Part shown: in pieces, positions 35,394 to 46,420 of the stretch
Numbering within the stretch: position 1 is the stretch's first letter
Layout of the letters: the number at the start of each line of letters is the position of its first letter
NCBI RefSeq assembly: GCF_009730915.1
Contig: NC_052487.1
Span: forward strand, 15,232,314-15,296,313
Direction: 5' to 3'
Source of the DNA: Dioscorea cayenensis subsp. rotundata
Taxonomy: Eukaryota; Streptophyta; Magnoliopsida; Dioscoreales; Dioscoreaceae
Length of the DNA stretch: 64,000 nt
The notes under the pieces: model-generated
Seen by the model: only the letters and a program-made list of their open reading frames with translations
Database searches by the model: none
What the model was told of the DNA's origin: nothing
Program-made: the position numbers and the translations under genes

Positions 35394-36530
35394 ATGACAC
35401 GTGCAAGTCAAGAAAACTTGGTAGAACCTGACAACGAGATTGAGAGGACCTTGCATCAAAGGTTAAGGGAAGGATCAGAGAGTTTAAGATAGCAAGACAT
35501 TCAAATTGAGCTTACTGAACACTCAGTTATGGCCTAGCAAAGAAGGACACTATTAGATTATGAGATGCCACAGTTTACTGGTGAGGAATTCAGTGTGCAA
35601 GCCCAGGTAATGCCAATAAACAACTTTGAAATTAAAACAAGCACAATTGGGATGATTCAGAATTCAGTACAGTTTGATGTGTTAGCTGATGAAGACCCCT
35701 ATGCTCACTTATCCCGCTTCCTCCAGATTTGCTCCACCTTCAAAGTCAACTCGGTCTCGGATGATGCCATCAGATTGAGATTATTTACATTCAGTTTGAG
35801 AAGAGCAACGTATAGATGGCTCACTTCTTTGGCCCCCAGATCTATCACTATATGGAAAGAGATGGTGGAAAAGTTCCTTGCTAGGTTCTTCCCACCAAGC
35901 AAGGCGACCAGACTAAGACACGAGATTTCTACTTTCAATCAAGGTGATTCAGATACACTCTTCGAAGCCCATGAAAGGGTCAAGGATCTTTTGAGGTGAT
36001 GTCCTCACCATGGTTTCTCCTCGTGGATAAGAGTACAGATGCTGTATAATGGACTTAATTATGCAACTAGACATCTCATTGGCGCGGCAGCGGGTGGTTC
36101 TTTGAGCTATAACTATCCTGAAGATGTTAAAAAACTGATTGAGGATATGGCAAGTAATGAGTGTTATTAGAGTACTTTCTAGAAGCCACCAAGGGCAGCA
36201 GACATTTATGAGGTGAATAATAATACTGCACTAGCCACAAAGGTTGAAGCCTTGACTAAGAGGTTTGATCAATTTTTGATAAGGTCGAGCTTAAATAATG
36301 GTGTTGTCCTATCTTGTGAGACGTGTGGTGCAGGACATGCAACCACATAGTGCCCAATTTCAGTTGCTTCAGTGACCCCATTGGAGACAGTTGACTATGT
36401 TGGTGGAGGGCCAAGAGGGCCAAGAAATTCTTATGGGAATACATACAGTCCAGGGTGGAGGAGCCACCTAAATTTTTTTTGGAATCAAGGCCCAACGCAA
36501 CAAAGACCTCCACCACCTCAATGAAATACT
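35394..36530 (+). pseudogene. Ty3/gypsy gag fragment
   Basis: A plus-strand gag in a single frame from ATG at 35394, with in-frame stops but no clear frameshift. It is very similar to family C gag: 'NNFEIKTSTIGMIQNSVQ', 'SDDAIRLRL', 'FLARFFPPSK' and a knuckle ('CETCGAGHATT', final Cys intact, about 36318-36355). Stops occur near 35490, 35535, 35997, 36169 and elsewhere. It ends abruptly at a proline-rich segment where an LTR of family C in the opposite direction begins. It could be family B's own gag or a rearranged family C copy. Confidence 0.8.
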
Positions 36531-36535
36531 AAATT

Positions 36536-37618
36536 TCTTCCGACCAAATTCACCTACAATTGCATTAAAAGAAGGGAATTCTCTAATTAGGGCTAATACT
36601 TAAACTAGGTCCAACATTAATGTTGGAGGGGCACAAAATACTCAATAGTCACGGTGTATTTGTACATGGATCCCTTTCAATCTAAGTGTGTCTATTTCAA
36701 GGGTGATGGTCACACAACCAAGTGCAATCTAGAAATTGACATACAGAGTTTCATGCATATTAATACATCAAAGTACACCAACCTTAAATCTCAAACACAC
36801 CAAATGCAATAGAATAGATCAAAGCATCCAACTACACAAGTTCACCCCAAGGTTCACCAATATCTGGTGCCCTTGGGGTTTAGCTGTTCATACTAACAAA
36901 ATACATGATTAAATTCACAAAAACAACCAAATAAAGCAACATAAAAGTCCCTTAAGTGGTGAATACAGAGATACAAGCATAGGAGAGATGCCACCAAAGG
37001 GTTGGCTTCCTTACCCTCTACAAGCTTCTACAATAGGAGATGAGGGAAAATCTTGCCGAATCTTTCTTCTTCCTTCGATTTCCACAACTAAGGATGTCTT
37101 CTTGAGCTTTCTTTACCCCGGATTTGGAGATGGAGAAGGATGGTGGGGGGTAGAAGAAGAAGTTGTGTCAAAAAGCCCTAAAAGCCCCTTTAAAGACCTT
37201 CTTGGGTTGGCTTCATAGCCTCGTTCAAGGGTGTGAAGGAACCCGTAAGAGCCTTGGGAATTCACCGGAAATTCCATAAAGTGCTACAGTAAATGCTATA
37301 GTAAACTGCGCATTTTTCAAACGGTTCACAGCCGTCTTCACGCTCGTTAGAAAACCCATCAATGAAACCCGAGAATTTGTCATTTCCTAACTCCTTCATA
37401 CTATAGTAACTACTACAATACTAAAGTAGCGGGGCTCTAAAATGTCATTTTCGGTGTCGTTTTCCCTCTCATTTGCGTTATCGAGCGTACCTGGGCATCC
37501 TCGAGACCTGTAACATAAATAAGACCAATTAAACCATAAAACAACAACAAATCATCATTTTATACATGAAAAGTATGATAATTATATGTATAAAATACAC
37601 ACTTTTAGGCGTTTATCA
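36536..37618 (-). repeat. Family C LTR, truncated second copy
   Basis: Matches about 27350-28518 and ends at TTTATCA (37618). It lacks the gag-proximal 370 bases. It has CTACAGTA-type motifs (37283-37305), but the GC-rich dyads are much reduced. The orientation is opposite to the adjoining gag, so the junction at 36531-36536 is a rearrangement. 37619 onward is family B tail. Confidence 0.75.
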
Positions 37619-38293
37619 AGAGGATTGATCTATGATTGTTGTTGATAGAAAATCTTATGTTTAGGGGGGATTATGCATGTTAAGGTCCTTATATGAGCCA
37701 AATTGTTTACTCACTCTTGTGTTGAAAACCTAGATCACTTCACATTACCCGAGTTGTGGAGAAACTTGTTTGGGTAGAAATTTTTTCAAGGACTTGTGTG
37801 TTCTCATTATTGTTTTTGAAAAAAAAAACTACAAAGCCGGATTCCTTGTAGAATGCCCTACTTGTTACTTATAATTTTGGTGTAAAAAGATGGTTGAAAG
37901 AGCAATCGCCCTAAAAGAGTGAAAGCCGCTCTTGAGTAGTCAAATTTTGGGCATTACTAGTGTACATTTGATGACCTAATGGGAGAAAGGACTACCTTCA
38001 AGGCGTATGAAGCTACTGCACAGTTAGTTTAATAAGAACTAGGGTCTTAATTCATTTTGTTTACCCAGTGGCACATGGGGCACTCGACTTAGGGTTGCAC
38101 ACACTTATTAGGTTTTTGAAACAAGAGTGAGGTTTTTATTTGAGCATTTGCGATCTTGTCCTTAACTGCCTTTGATCCCTCTAAACTTTAGTGCTTTCTA
38201 TATTAATGATATCAGAGGTCATGTACTTATCCTTTCATTTATATTAAACTAAAATTGTTTGAGGACAAGCAATGATTCAAATGTGGGGGCATT
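37619..38293 (+). mobile_element. Family B internal tail
   Basis: The end of a plus-strand Ty3-like element: 'TTGAGGACAAGCAATG' at about 38256 and a polypurine tract TGTGGGGGCATT directly before the LTR at 38294. Otherwise non-coding. Confidence 0.7.
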
Positions 38294-38751
38294 TGATGGG
38301 TGCATTTCATATCATATTTTTCATACCTCCAATGCACCCTTTAGCTTTTCTTTTAGCACATTTTGTTTATGAATGTTACTACTCTAGGTATGCTTGTCTC
38401 TGTTACAGGCTTTTAGGGCTCATAATAGATATGGAGTGAAATCAGGGACAAAACTAACCAAACAAGATAATTTCTCTAAGTGTCCAATGCAAGCAAGAGC
38501 TGAGCACTGGCGTGTCATCTCCCCATGGTTTTCTCTGAGTGGTAACTCCCCTATTCTTCAATGGAAGCATGGAGCACGGGGGTGCTATCTCACCGTGATT
38601 ATCTTGGAAAAGAGTAGCTTATGCTTTCAAGAGAAGCACGGTATGCATGCTCCTTTCATGGGCATGCTCAAGCTAAGTATGGGTGGACCACGACTGTGCT
38701 CTCCCTGTGATTTCCTCTGGATGACACTTAGCCCTTTTCACTCAGAAGCTC
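38294..38751 (+). repeat. Family B 3' LTR, first segment
   Basis: Starts TGATGGGTGCATTTCATATC after the polypurine tract. GC-rich dyads lie at 38500-38720. It is split by the family A element and resumes at 48204. Confidence 0.8.
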
Positions 38752-40505
38752 TGACACACGCCTTGCATGAGTGCCCCGCAAGTGCATGGGTTACCGCAGT
38801 AATCAAGTACCCCGATGAGTGGGTAGTCATATCCATAGGGAATAGTGATCGAAAGCAAGAAGTAATGTTGCTTCGCTAGAGTGAAAACCAAGTTGTGATG
38901 AGTGAACAAGATCAATGCAAGTAGAAATAAAGAAAAGAAAGAGAAGCGCAATAGGGATAAGAAGAGAATCGATAAGAGAATGAGGTACCTGGACATTGTT
39001 CGCCTTAGGACTAGTGTTTCAAGTGCAAGACTACGAGTTAGGCCTCCTAATTGACATTTAATGAGTTGTAGAAATCCAAAAACATACGGTTCCAAACCTA
39101 AGGTCAATCGTGACTAACCCTTACATTATGTCCTGGTGGAAAGGGATACTCTCAACGCCTCACACTATATGGGGTTGTATGAAGCTCTGGGGACTTCAAA
39201 TGATAAACCCTATTCCCTAATATAATCTAACCCTTTGGTCCAGGCGAAAGATCCTTAGTCATAATTAAACCCCAGCACTAATGATTACTTCAATGCTTCA
39301 CTCTGTTGCTTGCGTAACTAAGCCCTAGCAGAGTTTGTCTCTTAGCACCTCACATTATCATGACCTCAAAGAACTCTTGGAACGTGGAGATAGGATAAAT
39401 CACATCGGAAGAGAAAGTGGACGTTCCGCTACCTCTCGACACTCTCGAACCTTGCTTTGTCTCAAGATGGATTATCAACCCTAGTGTCACTCTAAGGGAA
39501 AGTCAATGCAATAAACATTCAAGGTTGGAACTCAATTAAAACATCAATTAAAGAAACAAAACAAGAGTCAATGGAACAACATCATCCTAGGGTTTACAAG
39601 TCCAAGCACCCATTAAGGGTTTAGGTCTCCATTGAGCAATATAGAATCAACAATGAAATCGAATGTAAAAGCATGCATTCCATAAGTAAAACCCCCTTGT
39701 AGTCCATATCGATGGTCTTGTGGAGTCGCCTCATCTTCTTCAAGGGTTCCCTCATCAAGTCTAGGGCACATCTTGACGAATGGATGGCAACGAAAGCTTC
39801 CCCAATAACTCTCTTTCGAAGGAAAATGTTGTCAAAGGCCGTAGAACCACTCTAAAGACTTAGGCAAAGCTTTTGCAAACCCTAGCCATGAGCACCTCCA
39901 AAGGTGGGGAAAAGATGGGAAAAAGATCTCTCAAGAATCTCAAATCATAGTATTTATAGGGGCTAGAATCGGGCATCCACATAGGCGTGTGGAATTTCCA
40001 TACGGGCATGTGGATTCCCAGAACTTGTTTCCAACGAGCTGTGAATAGTAACTGCTACAGTAATTTTGACACAATGATTTGCTACTCGATTCCATTCTTT
40101 TCATCGAGGCCACATGTATGGGCACACATTCATGCTGTAGATCACGTCGCGTCTTCAATGAAACCACATTGATGAAGACCTTGTTAGTATTGCACAAGTC
40201 GAAACACATGAGTATGACTACCTTTGTGCCCCTCCACTTTGTGTATTCTCTTGAGTATAAGGGAGATTGGCACACATCCACATGTCTTTGAGCACGACTT
40301 ATGTCTTCGTGTTTGTCCAATCCAAGAACTTCATCAATAAATGCATCAACGATCTACTTTTTCTTCCTTTCTTCCACAGTTGTCTCCACAACCCTAAATG
40401 CACAAAAGAACACAAATACACATGCATAAGTGATAAAATCTGATAACAGTGATGCTCAATGTAAGAAAAGAATACTTTATATTACTAATACACAAGCACT
40501 TATCA
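38752..40505 (-). repeat. Family A 3' LTR
   Basis: Termini TGATAAGTGC...GTGTCA. The polypurine side (minus strand AAGTGTGGGGAGTT) is at 40506-40519. Dyads of the CACATGCC/GTGTGG type lie at 39970-40020, followed by CTACAGTA at 40055. Recognised by match to 46421-48203. Confidence 0.87.
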
Positions 40506-41385
40506 AACTCCCCACACTTAAGCTTTTGCATGTCCTCAAGCAAAAATAAAACATTAAAGCATATAAGAAGGAAAATTGAAAATGCTTGGCCTTAGGTCAT
40601 TGCCCTCACTATATGCATGGAAGCACAATAAAGTATAACGCAGTCAAAACAAATATGTTGAGAAGGGCAATTAAAACAATGCTCCCCTAAATTCCTAACT
40701 ATCTAATTGATGGAGCTAGTTTCATTGAGAGTTGAGTTCCAATAGTTTGTGGAGCACACACGGTCATGTGAATGTTACAATGACCATGCTAATGACTATT
40801 CCTCAAGTCACAGACTCACAAGACCATTTGCATGCATATACAAGGGGGTTCAGTGAAGCTCAACAAAAACAAAATAAAATCGATCGAGCCTATAAAGATA
40901 TAGAAATAAAATACAACTCGAGACAACTGAAATAAAAGATAAACTCAGAACGAAGATCCTTTCTGAGTAGTACAAATCCAAAATAAAATGCTGAAATAAA
41001 ATGCGGAAAACATAAAAACATAAAAAGATAAAGACACCTCAAGCGTCGGTGTTGGGCACTGTTGTCTCTACTACTGCTGGTGAAGATGATGTTGGTGTTG
41101 CTGGTGGTGGTGATGGAGGTGCTAGAGATGTCAGAGGAGTGCACGGTCGCATCACAAAGGAAGAAGTCACGTCTCGCTCGAGTATCTGCTGTAGAACGTT
41201 GAGATTTGCTATCATCTCTTTGTGGTTAATGGCCAGTATAGTGTGAACCTCAGCCAACTCAACCTGTAACACCCCTACAACACTCTTGAGCTCTCAAATC
41301 AATCATGGTCTCGAGAAGGAGAAAAGATCCAAACTGGTGGTGGCTCTTGTGCTACAGGGGGTGCCTCTGTCTTCCTCTGCTCATA
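40506..41385 (-). mobile_element. Family A internal tail
   Basis: Contains the 'TTGAGGACATGCAAAAGC' relative next to the polypurine tract and matches the tail at 31629-33150. There is no ORF of note. Confidence 0.7.
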
Positions 41386-42374
41386 TTACGCCTCGAGAGC
41401 AAGCTGCGATCCCTCAGCTACATCACCCTCACCCTCGGCTATCTCTGGTGGGGGCATGATAATGATATAAACACCGTACTTGTATCTCCAGATCATACCC
41501 ATGAGTTTCATCGTCTCTAAGCCAAGGGAAGATGGCACTATGATCTTCTCGGCCCCTCGAATGGTTTCCAGAAGACCCATACCCATGATAAGTCTGGTGA
41601 TGTATGGGCCTGAGAAGATCACCCAACTCTAGCGTACTGGCATTGATGATGTAGATACTCAGCCAATATATGCCCCAGATGTAGCGGCTCACTCTGTACC
41701 ATAGAGTATAAATATAATAACTCATGTCTGCTCAATATTCCAGTGCTATCACCGTGGCTGTTCACTTATCTACTCAGGACGGCGTGAATGTATCCGTAAG
41801 TTGGCCAAGAAAGGCAAGTGGCTTTGGACACACCCGGCTCATACTATCCCTACCCACACAGCGCTCTGTAGGTATGCTGCGGTGTCAAACTGTTGGGATA
41901 GTCCGTCGGCAGCTGCTCGTACTTCTTTGTATCAATGAAGGCCTCATCGTATAATCTAAGTCGGATCGAGAGCTGTGTGACACTCATACTGTGGTACTGA
42001 CCAAAAGCTCTATAATGTATGGTGTCAATGCTGTTAAAAATGGAGTATGACCAATCAAACTAAAAGGATGGCAAAACTTATATTGTTAACATACTGATAG
42101 TAGGCTCACGTATGGACAATAGTTATCTCCAACTGCCCACTACTAGCAGCTCCTCAACCTCATCAGCCATATCATCTCCCAATTGAATCACTCTCAATGC
42201 ACTCAAGTCTGGAAACCTCGACTGTTCAAACTTGAGCTTCACCAACCGCTCGAACCGAGCTTGATGCTCGGGAATCGCTAACTCCATATGCTCAGGAGAA
42301 GGCTCTCGGGGAAGCTTTCCGACCGCTTTCTTCGATTTGGGGCCATATCTACAAGAATAAAAGAATACAATCAA
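41386..42374 (-). pseudogene. Retrotransposon third ORF, plant-transposon-protein type
   Basis: Remains of a protein found in many plant gypsy-type elements (Athila ORF1 / 'putative plant transposon protein' type). In reading order: 'HQARFERLVKLKFEQSRFP' and an acidic 'ADEVEEL' segment (42374-42123), a segment with 'YDEAFIDTKKYEQLP' (about 41900-41960), then 'GHILAEYL' (about 41680) and 'GPYITRLIMGMGL' (about 41590). Frameshifts and stops separate these pieces. The function of this protein is not established. It lies between gag-protease and the 3' LTR, where elements of this group sometimes carry an extra gene. The same protein is partly preserved at 33100-33600. Confidence 0.6.
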
Positions 42375-42409
42375 ATTTAACTTGAAAACCTAATTCTATA
42401 AAATCTAAA

Positions 42410-43420
42410 TGGTCGTGTGGAAATTCCACATGCCTGTGTGGATCTACGGGGCATGAAAGCCGCACGGCCAAGTTACCAAAAATCCTCCAAATACAATGTA
42501 AATTCACTCTAAAATAGTTCTAAAAGCATTCACCAACCAGTCAAGTATGAAAATGATGCAAAATCAGCCTAATAACCAAAAGAAATCAAGATTGGGTAAA
42601 GAAAAGAGAAAGGGGAAGCTTACTGACAAAATGAGAATGAAAACTATGAATGACTCCAAAAAATACCCAAAAACTCCTAAAATAGACGTCTAAAGGGTCG
42701 GGGAGGGGAATAGAGGTGTTTTCTCGATATGGAGACGTTTAGAATTAAAGAGGCATAAATGAATTTTAAAGAAAAGTCACACCTCTTTGTGTTTTGTACA
42801 TCCACATGGCGTCTGGAAATTACCCACGAACGTGTGACCCCCACAAGGTTGCCTACGAAGGCAGACACACTCCCCTATGTACTCTCAGGATAGCCCTGAC
42901 TGCCTCTGAATGCATCCACATGGGCATGTAGAAATTTCCCACGCCCGTGTGCCCGACCAACAGGGGCACCCATACGACCCTGTGGCCTCTCTATCCTCCC
43001 GAAAAAAATGGCTAAGTGTTCCACATGCCCCTTTGAAAATTCCACATGGGAGTGTGGATGCTCACATGGGTACTCACAGGGGCATTCACACGTCCCCGTG
43101 TCTTCTTGGGATGGAAGAAAGTCTCTGTAGAGTTTCACATGAGCGTGTGGAAATTACCCATGCCTGTGTGCTATTTACAGGGTCATCCACAAGGGCATTC
43201 ACATGCCCCTGTGTTTTCCGATGGTGGAGACTGAACACTCTGCAGAGATTCACATACCCTTGTAGAAATTACCCACGAGTGCGTGACCGGCACAAGGTCA
43301 TCCACAGGGGCATTAACATGACCCTGTGTCCTCTCGGGATGAACTCTGACCAGAAACACACGCTCGTGTGGAAATTCCACATGGCCGTGTGTCTTCTCTG
43401 GATGACTCAGAAAAATTACA
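42410..43420. repeat. Array of CACACGGGCGTGTGG / GGAAATTCCAC dyads
   Basis: More than a dozen irregularly spaced copies of a dyad pair of the form CACA(C/T)GGGCATGTG followed by GAAATTNCCCACGNC. The same dyads occur in the family A LTRs (31060-31125, 39970-40020). ORFs read through here (for example 42910-43485) are products of the repeats. Confidence 0.75.
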
Positions 43421-43679
43421 GACTCTGCAGAAAATTTTTGCACACTCATACATATATAGAGACTGCATATAGAATAAAGAACTGACCAGAGAATCATGAA
43501 AACATGCTCAAATAAACTAGAAACTTTGCCAATCACAATGAAGCACACTAAAAGACTAACGATCCATGAGAAAAACACATCAATAGCATGTAAAAGTCAA
43601 GACACCAACACTTCAAGCTTTTATTCATGCAAAAATTAAACTAAGATCTAGAAAAACATTAAATGCTTGGGTTGCTCCC

Positions 43680-44590
43680 AAGAAGCGCTTGTTTAACATC
43701 GCTAAGCTTAACATACCTGATCTTACCTCACGGGGACTCATAGATAAAGGTTGCCCTCTTACCTACAATATGAAAACATGATGCACATAATTGTTTCAAG
43801 GTAGAGGAAGAATTATCAAGCTTGATACCACACAAGGGTCCGTCACCCTTACTCCGTGCTTGCATATCCCCACTAGAATTGGGGTGCTTCTTGTGATGTC
43901 TCCTTGCTTTTTTCATCTTTTGGACCATCTTCTTCATGATCCCCGGAGTTGGTTGTAACTTATCCTCTAGACCAAGTGATAAGACTTCTTCATTCTCCAC
44001 TTCTTGATCTAGCAACCCCTCAAATGGGTTCAGAAACATCATTTCTTGCACATATTCATCAATTCATTCAACAGTGGTGTCAAAAAAATACAAAGTATCA
44101 TCAAAATTAAATGAATATGCATGGCTTCGGCAAGGCGACATGTCAACTTGTCATCACCAACTCGTAATGTCAACTCCCCACCGTCCATATCAATGAAAGC
44201 CTTGGCAGTGTGCAAGAATAGCCTCCCAAGTATCAATAGAACCTCGGCATCCTCATCAACATCCAACACCACAAAGTCCACAGGAAATATGTACTTGTCA
44301 ACCTTCACAAGTACGTTTTCAATGATGCCCCTCGGATGTCTAACTGTTCAATCACCCAATTGAAGTGTCATCTGAGTAGGTCTAGGCTCTCCCAAGCCTA
44401 GCTTCTGAAAGAAAGTGTAAGGCATGACGTTGATGCTAGCCAATGAGTCCGCCAATGCTTTCTCTTCACCCAAACTGCCAATGTTGCATGGGATGATGAA
44501 GCTTCCGAGGTCTTTCTTCTAGTTTGGCATATTCTTTTGCAACACCGCCAAACATGAAGCATCTGGTTACACAGATGCACTCTCATCTAA
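43680..44590 (-). pseudogene. Ty3/gypsy protease remnant, family A
   Basis: Aspartic protease domain related to that of family C. The minus-strand frame reads a catalytic-loop equivalent at about 44442-44450 in which the Gly of D-S-G is Leu. An 'ILGRLFLH' relative of the flap/ILGR motif is at 44210-44240, and the protease tail ends near 43680 with the conserved 'LGRQ'-type end reduced. Frameshift and stop codons (for example near 44345) are present. The missing Gly alone would remove activity. Confidence 0.75.
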
Positions 44591-44895
44591 CTTCCTCTTG
44601 TTGGTCAAGAGGTCCTTGAGAAACTTTACATAGTGAGGCATTTGAGACAACGCCTCCACAAACGGGATATTGATGTGCAACTGCTTGAATAGACCCAAGA
44701 ACTTCTTGTATTGTTCATCATTTTGGTCATTCTTCAATCTTGAAAGATAAGGGTTTCATGGCTTGTAAGGTGGGGGTAGTACCTCCTTCTCTTTGGTTCT
44801 CTCCTCAACCTCCACGACCTTGGGTGACTCAACATTTGTCTTCTCATTAGGGAGCCTACTCTCAACGTCACGACCACTTCTCAAAGTGATCGCCT

Positions 44896-46273
44896 TCACA
44901 CGCTCTCTTGGATTGGTTTCTGTGTTGCTAGGCAAACTCCCTTGAGGTCTTTTCGAGAGTGACTTCGCAATTTGCTCACATAATTCTCTAGGTTATGCAA
45001 TGATGAGGTGTGGTTGTGAAGTGTGGCTTCAACCGATTGAAATCTTGTATCCGATGATTGAATGAACTTGGTCAAAGCCTTCTCTAAGTCGGTCATCCTG
45101 TTCTCCAACCCTGAAACTCTATTCTCTATATTTGGGGCTTGTTGTTGTTGGAAACCTGGTGGTGCCATAGTCTTCTGTTGTCCTTGATTACTCCAAGAAA
45201 GGTTTGGGTGGCTCCTCCAACCCGGATTGTAGATATTCATATAAGGATTTCCTTGACCTTTCATTGCATTGCCTACAAAATCAACCTGTTCTACTAAGGA
45301 TGTACCACCAATAGAAATCGGCAATCAGATGGAGCATGTCCTCCACCACACCCAGTGCAACTCATCATTGCCGCTCCTCTTGGAGAAGTTAGAGTGTCTA
45401 ACTTCTTGCTTAACGACATAACCTAGACAGCCAATGATGTGACTGCATCAATCTCATGAAGTCCAGCTACTTTCTTTCTATCTTGTGTGTTCCACTGATA
45501 ACTTCTCATAGTCATTTATTCAATAAGATGTCAGGCTTCTTCAGGGGTCTTGCTTCCTAAGGTACCTCCTGCTGCAGCATCAAGTAATTGCTTTGTGCTT
45601 GGGTTCAAACATTGTAGAAAGTTTGAATTATCATCCACACGGGGAACCCATGTTGAGAAAATTTCTACAGGAGATGCTTAAACCTATCCCATGTCTCGAA
45701 AAGAGACTCCAATTTTGTTGGTACAAAAGAGGATATTTTATTCCTAAGCTTCACAAATTTTCAGGGAGGGAAATATCGGGCAAGAAAAGCTTCTAACATC
45801 TCCTCACATGTAGTGATCGATGCTCTAGGTAATGAATGTAGTCGTTGCTTTGCTCTCCACTTCAAGGAAAATGGGAAAGCCCTCAACTTGATAGCATAAT
45901 CCGTAACACCATTAATCTTGAGCATATCGCACACTTCCAAGAAGTTCTCTATGTGATTGTTTGGATTCTCATCAACCAAACCATTAAACTGTGCTGACTA
46001 CTGTAACATTTGGATGAAGCCTGGCTTGAGCTCAAAACTCTGAGCTATAATCGGTGGCCATACAATACTTGACTGTGTGAGAAGAACTACGGATCTGGAA
46101 TAATCAGAGAGTGTCCTCCACTGCTCATACTGTTTTACCATATTATCAGACCATTCACCTTCTATCTCAACTTGATTTGACTGTTCTTGCACAGGTTCTT
46201 TTCCCCGTCTATGATTTCTTCTTCTAAATTTTGGATCACCTTTAACTAAAGTTGAAGGGTTTTCTCGGGTCAT
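44896..46273 (-). pseudogene. Ty3/gypsy gag, family A
   Basis: Gag starts at 46273 (MTRENPS), about 120 bases inside the primer site. A truncated N-terminal part (to 45998) is followed by the gag domain (45979-45761; 'AIKLRAFPFSL', 'FLARYFPP'), then frames broken by several shifts (45760-45325). A glycine/proline-rich part with a C-terminal coiled-coil-like segment (45324-44896) follows. The domain order matches family C, from which it has diverged considerably. Confidence 0.8.
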
Positions 46274-46396
46274 AACCTGGAGTTGCAACCAAAGAAAGAA
46301 AAACAAATCCAAATGATGGAAGAATAAGAACGTGTGAAATACAACAAGGGATGAATAGCTAAAATAGCAAAGTGCAAAAACTTTCAAAACGCCTAT

Positions 46397-46413
46397 TCCC
46401 CGACAATGGCGCA
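46397..46413 (-). other. Primer binding site, tRNA-Asp-like (family A)
   Basis: The minus strand reads TGCGCCATTGTCGGGGA, a variant of TGGCGCCGTTGCCGGGGA, seven bases from the LTR end. Confidence 0.85.
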
Positions 46414-46420
46414 AAAACTT

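Noticed and set aside
42410..43420. Regularly spaced palindromic repeats, at first sight CRISPR-like
   Set aside because: Copies are imperfect, spacing is irregular, the context is a plant retrotransposon, and the same dyads occur in its LTRs.
42910..43485. 191-codon plus-strand ORF
   Set aside because: His/Pro-rich peptide created by the dyad array; opposite strand to the element's genes.
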